This document shows positions 12,701 through 25,400 of a stretch of 64,000 nucleotides of DNA, piece by piece. A model generated the notes under the pieces. That model was not told the DNA's origin. It made no database searches and was given only the letters and a program-made list of their open reading frames with translations. Location: the NCBI GenBank assembly GCA_036345935.2, contig JADWOT020000002.1, positions 2,204,692 through 2,268,691 on the forward strand. Direction: 5' to 3'. This DNA comes from Taenia hydatigena (lineage: Eukaryota > Platyhelminthes > Cestoda > Cyclophyllidea > Taeniidae). The translations under genes were made by a program, and so were the position numbers. The stretch's first letter is position 1; each line of letters opens with the position of its first letter.

Positions 12701-15700
12701 AGTGTCTTTGGGGCAAGTTTGCCCACTAGCCCCTGAAATCTGGCTCCTTACCTGTTCAATTCGGTCTTCTAGGCTTGTAAAGGAACTCAAAAAGGGGTGT
12801 TAAATGAAATTCTGGTTACAAGCCTTTAAATTACTTTTCTTAATTAGCAATTGTCTATTCGGGCTTTTTTTCGACTGGCAATGTAATCCTTCTAGTTGAG
12901 ATTGAATGGTTTTTTCCTTCTTCGGACGTTTTGGTGGGTTGGTAGCCGCATCAAAGCTTTCCGCGTAGTTTGCAATGAATGGGTGAACGTATTTGCCGCT
13001 TTCTTTCACTGGACCTGGTTATAGCTCGTCAGGATTATCCACCCCTGCCTTGATTTCGGATCACGGGTGTTTCCTAGGCCTTTAGTGTGATCGAGAGAAC
13101 TTCTCGCTTCCACCATCTACCAACATATTGTGGTCTGTTGTTCTGGACATTCATTCCCTAGCCGCACTCCCCTCGCCAAACGGTTTGGTTGTTTGTTGGT
13201 TTGTAGATGTTTTGAAACCATTGGTTCTCTGACAACAGTCACATCATGAACGAAATGCGTACACATGCATTGTGATGAATTGTGATCATGTTGAGGAGGA
13301 AGGAACAATAGTCTCTTTCATGAAACCGCGACTTCACTTCATCAGCATAGGATGGGGCATCCTCTCGTACGGCTGTCATATCTGGGTCGATTGCCAATGC
13401 GCCAACGAACCTGGAGCTGCTAGTTAGCTGCTTGCAGTTTACTGTGTCTTCTTTTAATTTCTTGGTAGAAAAGCTCTCCAATCCCCAATCAATGGAGTGT
13501 TCCGTGCTGTGTTCAGTTCACTTATTCCGTAGGGACTTCCACGTTCGACCGCCTAAATTACTGACAGTGAGGTACAGGTCAGTCATAATCTCACCTCGCC
13601 CTCTTTTCGAACCCTAAACTCCTTTAAAAAATGAAAAGCAACCGGTTGTCTTCACCTCCTCTCCCCCCAAAAGCGGCGACAATTAGGCAACTGTTTCTTG
13701 TCTGCCTCCGGTCGCGATCGCGTCCCTTTACATGCAAATTGGCCTCTAAATGCCGTCCCGAATTGCCGGACAACTTTTTTGTGTTTTCTTTGGCCTTGGG
13801 CGCTAGGCTTGGATATCCGGCGCCCTAATTGATTAGCCTCTTTTTATCACAACTCTGCACCTGGAATGGTGTAAGTTTGCCCCATGACACGAGGGGCGGT
13901 TGAGTCTGGATTTCGCATTCACACATCCCTTGGGGGTTGATTGGTACCAGAAGGGACGGAAGGATTCGTCAGTACAGTCAAATCACTGCTGCTTCCTGCT
14001 TCACTTCCCCATTGGTGATGAAAGGTGGCCTGGAACTTTTACTATCCTCGAATGCGTTTGCGAATAATTCCGTTCGTCCTTACCACAGAAGTGTCCTTTT
14101 TTCAATTTTGTGGCAGATTAGCTGGTGTGACTTGCCAATCACCAGGGTCAGAATAGCCACCGATATTTACATCGGCCGTCTCTAAACGTTTAAACATCCC
14201 GCTGTTCCTTGGTGTAATTGAAGCCTTTTCTAGATCTCCGTGGTTTTTAGGTCCTCTTTCATGAGAAATTTCATCATCATCGCCATACCCTGCCAAAGTG
14301 GCTTGTAGGCTTTATCGAAGAGGTGTCTTGAATGGCTTGAGCCAAGCACAAGCTGTTAGTAATGGCTTGGGAACACTTAGTGCCTGCTACTTCGTGTGGT
14401 ATTCCCGCACACCCTAGTCTTGTGCAGATGTTTTCAATTCAATTTGTAGGTATTGAACCTTCGTTAATTGTTGCTAGACTGTTTCCAGTCCATTCGCGTT
14501 CCCCACCGTCTTAGTAGACTAGAAGTTTCCGGTGGCTGAGGTACTGTGCTGTCTTGCGCATTCCATTCACTTACCGGCTATGTCCCAACAGTACTAATCT
14601 ATTTCACTAATTGATCTCTCCGCAACAACAGTCAATTATTGTTTGAAACAGTCGTGTCCCAGCCCCTCTATGGTGTCATGGTTGTCCCTGTCCGAGTCAT
14701 CACCACCTCGGAACGAAGGTGGCTATGGAACTGAGTGGATTATGTCAACGGGAAGGAGAGGCGTCTGGTGGGAGGGTAAATTTTGTCGTTTTAGCATTGC
14801 ACAGGGTGTAGGTATTAGTCCGTAAAGGTGTACTATTTTATTCTCTCAGTACTGCAGTCCCGTCTGTAATAGACTCGTCACGATAAACCGTTAAATGGTC
14901 CCTTGTTTCGCTTCCAGTATCTAGATTTGTTTTATTGCGTAGGTACTTCGTTGTTTACTACTACAACCTCCAAACTTCATCGCTGAATTCTCTCTCTCTC
15001 GCGAATAAGTGCCCGATTAGGCAACTCTTTGACGTTTCGTCGAGGGTTAAAAAGAAATTTCGTCCTCTTCCCTGCACCGAGTTTCTCGATACTGAATTTG
15101 GGTTAGCGTTCCTTCGGATGTCATCTAGACGCCTAGCTAGACAATCGTCCCTTATTTTGAATGTCTGGACGGCTTTCAGCTCGGAAATTGGTCGCCTACA
15201 TAAAGTAGTCGACCTAATCACGCTTCAACGACAAAATGTGGATTTCAATGACTGAAAGTTGAACTAGATCTCCCAGTCTTCTTTTGTCAGAGGTTATCGT
15301 TCGTTCGACGTTTAGAATTTCTCTTGCCTTAATTATCTGATTGCTTTCAAGGCTGACGCTAGGTCAGCCGGCCTATTCCGGGTCCGGATGTCTAGTTACA
15401 TGAAAACTTATTGTAGATGATCTTTCTTGAAGAACTCCCAGAAGCAACTCTGACAAAGGGGCATTATCTTCCCTAGATTAACTTGGTTTTGTCTTGGGTT
15501 GGCTTATCAGCTACGGCCTTAGCCAACCTTGATGAATTTACCGTTGATTTTTTCACGTTGAGTGTCTAGATGCATGTTAAACTGTGGACAGACTATCATC
15601 TCTACTTTAGATACTTATCCGTAAATGAGTTTTCATAGTTGAATGTCAGGCCTTCGGCGGTGTACTCTGTGTTCACTTCACGTCCAGATATCTCACAAAG

Positions 15701-16462
15701 TTGTCAAAACAACAGTCAAGTTTTACAAAAACAGTGGCTTGGAAGATTATCGTTTGCTTTCGGTATCTGGACGCATGCTAAGTTACTCCTGTGCTGCCTT
15801 CTATCTCGAATTGTTGCCTATTCCAATTCTTCATGTTTCACCGTCCCGGTGAGATTGGCTTGTCGATTCCGACAGAAAATACTTGTCTGCATTGATACCT
15901 TTTTTTTGTCTTGAATGATTGGACGCTTCCTAGACTAAGGCATAAGCATAATTGCTATAGATTGCCGTCAATCACGAATTCAGAAGGCAATCTATTTCGA
16001 ATACTTTATAAATGGTCCATAGTTCGATCCTTCTTAGACTCGCTTCAACTACCCCACCTTTTGCACGCCACGACCTCTTGATAAGCCTTTAAAAAGGGTA
16101 TCTGTCGACTTATGTGAAAGAGTATTCTTTTTTATAGTTTTTATTTCCACTTTGACTGCCTAACCACATTTTCAAAGGCAGATAGACTAGGCGCCTTACT
16201 GGACCCTTAAAAACGATCTCTGGAGTAACTCCTCATTTGATGTGAATCATTTTGACGCCCCTACAGTTGGTTACTTGTCTCAAATCCCCGTTTTTTCCCG
16301 CATCAAGACATCTCATTAACTCGTAGAGTTTTGGCAAAGCCATTTTCGGATGGTCTCGTCTATTTCACACCCAACCGCCTGGTGGGATTTTCATCAGCTT
16401 TGATGAAAGACTAGACGTCTCTCGCCGGCTTACTCGAGATCCAACTTCTGGACACGTTTTAG
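9710..16462. other. Long intron or intergenic region without recognised exons
   Basis: No domain-bearing open frame was found on either strand. It contains a (TC)11 microsatellite at 11815-11836. If 9538-9709 is the first DSCAM exon this is intron 1; otherwise it is DSCAM 5' flank. Confidence 0.4.
11815..11836. repeat. (TC)11 microsatellite
   Basis: Twenty-two bases of perfect TC dinucleotide repeat. Confidence 0.9.
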
Positions 16463-19400
16463 ACTAATAAAGGCAGATTGTTTACTTTAAATGTGCCTTT
16501 TTCACGGTTAGAAGTCTCCTTGGATCGTCGAAAACGAACTCTCTCCGCTCCCGTCGATTTCTCCCATCTCTCTCTGCCCCGAATAACGCCAGATCTGCCT
16601 CCACTACTCCGTTTCTTTGATCACACCGGTGCACAGGTTCGCTGCCAGGCAACAGGCAACCCACGACCCTCTGTCAAATGGCTAGTAGCCACCAATTTTA
16701 ATGGGAATGCCAACAATGCCTCAGAACCACTGGAACTGGGGTTCTCTGCCTTTGCTCGGTGAGTGCGGCTCTGTGAACCCATCAGTCCGTCCTTTAACCA
16801 TTCATCCATCATTCATCCAACAATGGACCTAAGGTTCCACAATCGATAACTACAAAGCCATAGCTTTTCTGTGAATGAGGCTTGCCTACGCATTTGGAGC
16901 ATTTTGTAAGACAGCCGCTCAACAGGCCCCCCGTTCATCTCTTAGACGTCTAGCTGAATGTCAATCAGTATTGCATAGATCAGTGGTTCGCCGGGAAATT
17001 CTTAGTATCTCACATAACACCTTCAAGCCCGGTTTCCTTTTGTGTTTTTTATTGCCTTTTGGAGGTTATCTTTAATATTTCAGCGCTCCTAGCACCTTAG
17101 TGATTTATGCCATTTGAATGGTCCATTATCGTCAATAGAAGTGGAAGCATTTCTGAGGTCGGGGAGGCCTATTCCAAGTGGAGGTTCTATTTGCGTGGTT
17201 TTTCTACCAAGTCTAGTTTGGTAATTGTTGTCGGGGCAATTCACACACCCTCCGAAGTCATTGTCCACCCTGATGCTGGATCTTGAGCCATGGAAGACAG
17301 GGAAAAGCCGTGCTAGGAACAAACTTCTTGGTTTGAAGGCCACTCTGTCCGTCACAAGATGGCCTCCCATTGAAACAGTGTTCGTGCAGTTCAATGTCAA
17401 GGGCCCCTCCTAAGAGTTTCGACAAAGTATGCTTATCAGTCTGTATTTCCGGTTGAACGATGCTCTGATTCCACTTTCCTTGCTGTTTCGAAGACTGCTT
17501 CTTTCTCATTCTGGACTGTCCTCGGCTCTGTGATCGATGTTTTGCATTCCCAATATTTAACAACCTTTCGCCGGTTTTCACGGTCCCATTTCCTGTTGAT
17601 GGTGATGCGGACCTTGAAGTTGTGAGAGCTCCTGATATTCGACTTACTTTTAGTAGCCATGGAGTCTTCCTTGAGGTATCACTAGGCCAAAGCGGTGTAG
17701 AAGAAGAAAGGGATGGGCGGTTAACTGTGGCCCGAAAGCCATTTCGCAGAGTGAAGTACCACTTGCAGAGGCTAAAGCGCCTATGGCAGACATACAATGC
17801 TCTTCGGCACAAATCCTCTTTGAAGGATCAGTGGGAGGTATCGACGCTTTTCACGAAGGAGTGAATATGGTGTCAGGCCTATCCTATGCATCCTCTCGAG
17901 TCATTTAAGCCTACACAGGTCTGTAGGTGGCATTATTGAAAGTGGGATGACTACTAGCAGAACTTCGTTGCCACCTTCGCGCAGGCTTCAACCAACAGAT
18001 TCCTGTATGCCGACGCATGGTTGGGTATGTAGATACTGCTACTTTCCTAGCGCAAACTCGCTTTATTGCAATGGGGAGGTGCGATGTTACAACCACGCAA
18101 GATTACAACAGACCATCAGTAACAGCAGCAGCATACCTCTTTTACAGCTGGTAGTAAATGAAAGGGCTTGGTTTTTATGATCGCTGGGTGGACTATCAGT
18201 ACTGTTCTGAGGTTACTTATGCGAAGGAAATCTTTTTACTTTTCTCTATCTTCTAACTATGAAGTCACGGAAGTTAGAATTAGTATTCTGCTTGCGCAAA
18301 TTGTACGTATGTAGGGCTAGTTCTGCGCGCCTTGAGAGCCCAAGTTCATCCGGAGATAGTCGTCTGTGGGCAGATGGAATGGCTTGTTCCGGACGTCCAG
18401 CCGACTACAGGCTAGTGCCGCTAAAGCAAGACAACCTTTAGTTCAGTAAATTGAATTCTCCAGTGAATTTCTGAATTTCAGCTCATTTGCTATTCAGTCT
18501 CCCCAAAGACCTAGTCACCCCTTCAAAACAGCATCCATTATGTCACGTGCTACAGTGGTTTCTCCCTGGTTTAGACTTTGTCCTTTCTCCTGTGCGCAGA
18601 TGTAGGAACGTTGCGAAATTTGAGGTTGTACTACTAAATTGGCTTTATGCCAAGTGCATAGCTGTATTGAAAAATTCAGTATTAATGCTTTCACCTTCAA
18701 CTCCTTCCTATTCCGTGTGACTGGATGATAGTACCTACTCACAAAAAATAAGTAGGGAAAACCAACCGGAATGTGCATACTTTTTAATGCTTTTTCCATT
18801 ATAGTGACGCCCAGTCGATGGACAGTCAATTAAGAGGTGCTGCTGCGGACGACTACCATCTCTACGATCCGAAGTCGAGGGATCTGGTACCGATTGGTGC
18901 TATGGCACCACCGGTGATGTATCCCAACCAATACGTGATCGATGATGGTTGGTTGAATTTCACCGCAACTCCGCGTTCATCGACCCTTCGAATGGTGTTC
19001 TTCTGCGAAGCTGAAAATAGTCTAGGACGGACACGGTCAAGAAAAATGGTTATTCATCAAGGTGAGTGCTATTGAAGCTGTAAATCAGATGACCGGGACA
19101 TTTGGGCCGTCAACTCCTCTTCAGCTTGGGGGTTCGCAACAATACAACTGAACCACACTGGGTTATCCTTCTTCACCTGATTATCAAAGCCGAAATACTG
19201 CAGTCTCTTAAGGAATGAAGTTATGCCGCATGTGATGTTGCGATCTAGAAAATCCTAGCTTTCTCTGCAAAAGCACTTCAGTTCAGTGCAGCGTTCAACT
19301 CTTCTCTGATTGTGTAAAAAAAATTGTGAGTAAGTTTGTGGGGCTTGCTACTATTCATCTTTGCAAATAAGTCTGTTCTTCACGCATTCCACCACAGATT

Positions 19401-22400
19401 CGTCATTTGTGTAATGTCGGCGGGCCATGGGCCGACCAGGCGTAGCTAGGCCCATTCTTGTGTTTAGGTGTTGAACGGTTGGGCGTTTCATCACTGTGCT
19501 GTGCTATGCTTAAAGTTTTCTACTCACAGAGAGTCTTCTGTTATCCCAGCTTGTTATGTGCATGCTGTGTGTACTTCTTGATTGAAAGTGCCTGTATTGG
19601 TAGACGCCGTACGTGTCACCTACTAGAATGGGTAGCGTGGTTTCTTTGAAGGGCCAAAGTGATGTAAGGAAATGCGTTCAAATGGTTGTCTCTTCAGTTT
19701 TGACTTGATGTTCCACTGACACCTCAGTAGTACCCATCTCCTCCTTGTTTTCACCTAGTTCCTGTGCCAGACGAAAATTTGCGAATAAAGTATCACACAT
19801 TCCCCGTGAAACCGGGCCAAAAGGCGGTAATTCGATGCCAACCAGAGCAAGAGATATTCAACCGGTTTCTCAAAGTCAAGTATTGGGAGGTCTTCCGCAA
19901 TGACTCTCTGATTGCCACCGTTACTCACTCAAGTAGGTCATTTTTATTTCAAACAAAGTAAAACTCAAGCATCTAGATATTTTACGGTTCGCTTTTGTAA
20001 TTATTAGTTGCTAACACTTGAGAAGAGAAAATGGCAGATTTCCGCGGCCTCACTCTTGAAGAGGGCACCCATAAACAGGAAATGAATGTTATTCTCATAG
20101 TGGGTATATTGAATTTTACATGAGAATAGGGGTAGATCCACTGTTTATGGTAGTCATTGGAGGACTATGCGTCCATTAGCATAGCGAGACCAACTTTCGG
20201 TCACGTTAGGGTGATAAAACAAGTCGTTTACGGCTGCAGCAACCGAGTGAGGAAAGTCATGGAGGCTACTGAGCAGATGAGTCCCATCCATGTATAACTG
20301 ACAGATGTCAATTAGCCCCAAAGGCTGTTTGTTAGCATTCCTCGCTCCTTTTTTTGTAATAAAAACGCGTTCTCTTAGATCGCTTAGTGATGAGGAATTA
20401 CTTGCATTGCTACAGTACGTAATGCTTGGTTGTCCTCAAATTCTCAATTTCCTATCAACACCACTTCACTTTCTAGGGCAGCCATTTCTTGGTCCTCAGA
20501 AAATTGTGCCTGCTTTGTCTAGGGCTTGCCACACACACACGCATACAATTTGTTCGCGATGGATTTTTACTGAGGGTCGAACTTTTAAGACCGGAGTAGT
20601 CGAGACAGCCATCTTTTTCTAGAAGCGGACAATGCACAACTCGTACAATTTCAAATGGGAGGGAGATACTGTCTGGTTATGCCTCCTCTGTACCCCTTCA
20701 ACTGTTTTTTATATCTTCTTGATTTTGGGACAGAATAGCTTTTTTTGTTCCCCCCTGTAGAGGATCGCTACTCCGTGATCAACGCCACCCGCTACCCCGA
20801 ATTGCACATTCGAGATGTGACGGAGGCAGATCTGTCCGAACTGCAGGTACGGTGCGTGTTGCAGTCGATTGTGGACGAGAGTCGGGAGATTAGAAGGCAG
20901 GAGACAGGTCGTTTGCAGCCATTTGGGTTCCTCTTCCCATACGAGGAGGTTCGCAGCCAAAGCACGGATGTGGATGTGATTGTGGTAGGTGCTCATCTGT
21001 TTATTGGCAGTCGTTAAGCAGACACTCAGAGCTAATTGTGGGTCCGCCCATTCATGAGCCACTAATTCAGAAGTTGCATCTGGTACATTCATTCATCCAT
21101 TACCCATACATCTATTCATCCACCCACTCCTTTCCTATCGCTCCCTCCCGGATTCACCTATTTGTGACTGTTGAGGAGGGCATTCAGGCGTCGATCTAGC
21201 ACTCAAATCACGCCAAGATTAACTAAAAGGGGTTACCAGGATTGAAAAGTCCGCCAAATTCTAGGCTCTACGATGGAAATTCCCTGTCTAATAGATCGAG
21301 GATAGATGAATGTGTTTTAGCTGAATATATTGTGGTCACGAAATTCTCCTGTCATCTCAACACTCCCCTAATGCCTTTATTATTATTCTAGGGCTCTACA
21401 GTAGAACTTCCATGGGTCGTAGAGAGCTACCAGAGTCTTCGAGTCCAATGGTACTGGCAACCAGCCTCGTCGTCTTCAAGTCGAGGGAGAGTTCAGCTTA
21501 ATCCATCAGTTTTAACCGAGGAAAAAGCCGTCATAACACGGCCCTGGGGTTCACGGGTTGAGTTCGTTCAGGGAGCGTACGGAAATCTTCGTCTCATCAA
21601 CGTTTCCATAGACGACGCCGGCCAGTATTCCTGCGAAGCTGCCTATCTACCTAGGTTGCCACCAGTGGTGTATACCCTAAAGATTCGTGGTGAGTTGCCT
21701 ACATCCAATTGTAAATGGTACACCAGTCCTTTTTTTGGTAAAATATAATATTTCATATCCATTGGAGTCAATTAAACCTGCTTATAACCATGTGCGAGTA
21801 GAGAGTCGTGGCATCTGGGTATTCCCAAAATAGGCTTTAAGGTACGAGCTTGGAAGGCGCTTGAATACGTCGTGCGGATTAATCCACCGGAGGGTAAACG
21901 TTAACGTCGTTTCCATCCTGTTTCAAGCGCCATTCTTGGTGCCCATTTTGGCTTTGCCTTCAGCGTCGATCATAGCAGCAATAACGAGGGTATCATAATG
22001 CTTTTTCATCGATTTTAGGAAATTTCTGAATCCGACTATGGCGTTGTGTTCCGTTGTTTTTGGACATGCCCTCCGTTGGATGGAAGTGTTTGGGGAAGAA
22101 TAGATGTGCCATACTTAATGTACTGCACGAATCCATTCATCCTGAATTCGTTCATCTAGTTTCCATCCTATGCATTCAGAGCTTCGATCACCCACATTTA
22201 CCTCGCAGTCATTTTACCCTGGATACATTCTCTGTTTCCTAATGGTTTCACAGAGGGTCCAGGCGGTGTTCCGTAGCTAGTGCATTTCTTGTGGCAATCC
22301 TATCGTTCTAATCTAAAAAAATTTGCTGTTTCATTTTCATTCCCTTTCTTTTTCTCCCCTTTCATTATTATTTGTAATCTTTCAAGTCTCCTCTGAAATT

Positions 22401-25400
22401 GCAATTGCTCACATTACCAGGAGAAAAGACTTAGTGTTACCCAGGGGGGAAAGGAGGGTTGAGGACCTCTTGGAGATGATGCAACAAAATCGCCATTGCG
22501 GTGACCGAGAAGTCTGCTTGTTTGGGTGGACGCCAAAGTCTATGCTGGGCTACTACGCCGCTTCCTTTTTTTCTAATCGGCATCTCCAGGGCCTATCTCA
22601 GTAGCTCTCTTTACTTCTGTCAGCACAACAATAGCGGTGTTTTGAAAACTACACCCGCTGGACAGAGTATGTAGGTAATTAAATTTTCACGGAGGGGAAT
22701 TTTTAATCCCAACGTCAATAATAAGGGATGGTATTTGCAGCATCATCCTGTTTGTGAATTGCACAGAGCAATAGGAATCCATTAGTTTTGAAATGCTTGG
22801 AGCTAGACGATGCGACTCCTCAGCGAGTGCATCTTCCATGTTGATCGCTGTCTTTGCAAACGATTGCTTAAAGGCAGAGCTTTAAATCCCCTCACAAAGT
22901 TGACTTTCAGTATCTCTCCCTCTCCTGTCAATTTGTTCCCTTTCCATTGCTCCCTGCCGATTGGTCCGACTTCTACTCGACTGCGGGGGATGTCGTGAAG
23001 GGATAACCCGTTTGTATAATTCGAATTCATTCACATCAGTGCCGTAATTAGCCACATGGTAGATGTTTTCACACTGTTCAACTCTTCTTACAGAATTCAA
23101 GAATGCCACAAGTAGTCTTCGCAGATTCGGACATCCACTGCCTGTGCCTTTCATCCAGGTGTTGATGAAAGCGGTTGTGTGCTTCTCACGATGATAGTGA
23201 ATGTCAGTTACATCTCAGCGCACTATCACCAATGTAGCACTTGATCTATTTATCGAAGGAGTTAAAGTTAAAGTATTCTGGGAGTACTTTTATACCAACG
23301 AGTAGAGGAAGAACATGGGGGTGGGAAACTTTCCTACAAACCTTATTATATTTTTTTATCGAAGATGTAGCTAAGGTATGTTTGGATGTATCCTTCTTTT
23401 AGCTCCAATTGAAGTTCGTGTCACACCTCATGAAAGGGTCTGTGATTTTGGTACCCGTGTGGAGCTAGAATGCCTCGTTTCCGGCTATCCCCATCAAATA
23501 ATCTACTGGCTGCACAACGCCAAACCTCTCAAGCTGATGTCCAGTTCCTCCTCTTCCCCTTCCTCATCCTCATCCAGTCGCCACAGCGTTCAACGTCGCG
23601 AAACCAGCGGTGTTCAGACGGTGCGGGAACGGCTTATAATCAATTCCTTCAGTTTGGAGGATGCGGGTGTCTATCAGTGTGTTGCGGAAAGCACTCTAGC
23701 TGACGATGCGACCACACCGACCGCGAAAACGAGTCGTGGATCATCGTCGTCTTCTGCTGCTTCGACCTTGTCTTCTTCGATTGTTACTGTGACGACAGCC
23801 GTTGCTAAGGTGACAATGGCGACAGAGAAGATGGAAGAGGGGAGAGTGTCAGTGGGGGATCTTGTGGATAATGCGCAGGACACCGCTCACTTGGTTATGG
23901 GCAGTGAGTGATGTGCACTTCCTGATTATTTGAATTTAAGTGAATTTGGAATTCAGAATGCTTTTTTATTTTTCGTTCCACAAAATCCAACTCTTTTGTC
24001 TCAGATGAGAAGTAGTAATGCTCATTGAGGCTGTCTATTGTACCACGGTGAAATATAAACGTGACTATCATCGATGCCATCCACACAACCGCTAGGGATG
24101 TCGTAGCGTTTTATGCTGAATGTCATCATTTCTGCCTTTTTAATGCAGCCCTACGCTCTGTACTTCTGCACTGTATTGGTCGTTCCAACGTCCGCCCACC
24201 CATGCTCACGGCATAAGTAACGATGATGCGGTGTGATAATGAAGTTGCGTCACAATTTCGAAATTTCAGGTTTCACTACTTTGTAGGAGTGCAAATTTTG
24301 TGTTGAATCCGGCAGAATCCCTCATGATGCCATTGTCCTCCTGGCTCTCCTCCACGTTTGGACCGTCGATGAGAAGGCTATCAACTAAGATTTAGCTCGG
24401 ACACCCTAAGGACTGACTGCTTGGTGTTTGCAAAGTTATGGAGGAAATTCAAGGAAGTACTGCCAAGAGTTGTCTAATCTGGGATCCCTATTTCTCCTCA
24501 CAGAAATGAAGCCAATGCGAGTCTTCCAGTCACCCGCGGCCGCCGAGGCATTGATGGCGACATCGCAAATTCTTCTATCCAAATCACAAGGCGACCTGAA
24601 TGCTACACTGGAGTGTCGTTTTGCGGCCAACCCACTGCCAACAATTCGATGGTTCCGAGATGATCTTCCACTAAGTCACGAGGCGGAGATAGCTGATGAT
24701 AAAGGCGTGGTGGTCTCGGAGGTGGTCAAGGACGCGCATCGACCCTACTCGCTAATTACGCGTCTGAGAATCAATTTGAACAAAGTGAGTTTAAAGTGAT
24801 AAAAAGGTGCTACCTATCTAAGGATTCCATAAATCTCTCATTCATTCATACCCTATCCTAGATTTACTGGTTTAGTTACCCGTCTGCCCACCTATTCCTC
24901 GCTTGTCTGTCTGTTGGTCCCGGATAAAACAACTCATTCTCATTCTAACTATTGAATCATTCCTAATCCATCGATTGCGATTATGTTCCATTCATCCATC
25001 CGCTTCTGACCCGTCCAGCCTTGTATTTGGGTGAACCATCATTCTTTCTACCGCCTCTGCTTGAACAGGTTCCACCATGGGATGAATTGTGGCAATATGG
25101 CGGTGAGTATCGTGCGGTCGCGAACAACTCTCTTGGCTCCGATGACTGTCGGACTTTCCTTCTGCTGGACACACCGTTGCGTCTTCGTCCTGTGGATTCC
25201 AGCAAACCGGCCATTGCTGGACGGTTCCATGACTTAAAATGCTACTTCATCGGAAGTGGTATACCCAAGGTGCGCTTTTTCGCTTGTCAAATATTTGGAA
25301 AAATAGTGCCACTGAGAGAGGCATTTAAGGCCGCCTAGTTAACTTTTTGTTTGAATGTTTTCATGCTATAAGTTAAAACCTGGATCTGGTTTCGTCTCAG

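Noticed and set aside
22323..22604. Plus-strand open frame inside the DSCAM intron between Ig3 and Ig4
   Set aside because: No Ig or FN3 pattern, and frame is already continuous between the flanking exons.
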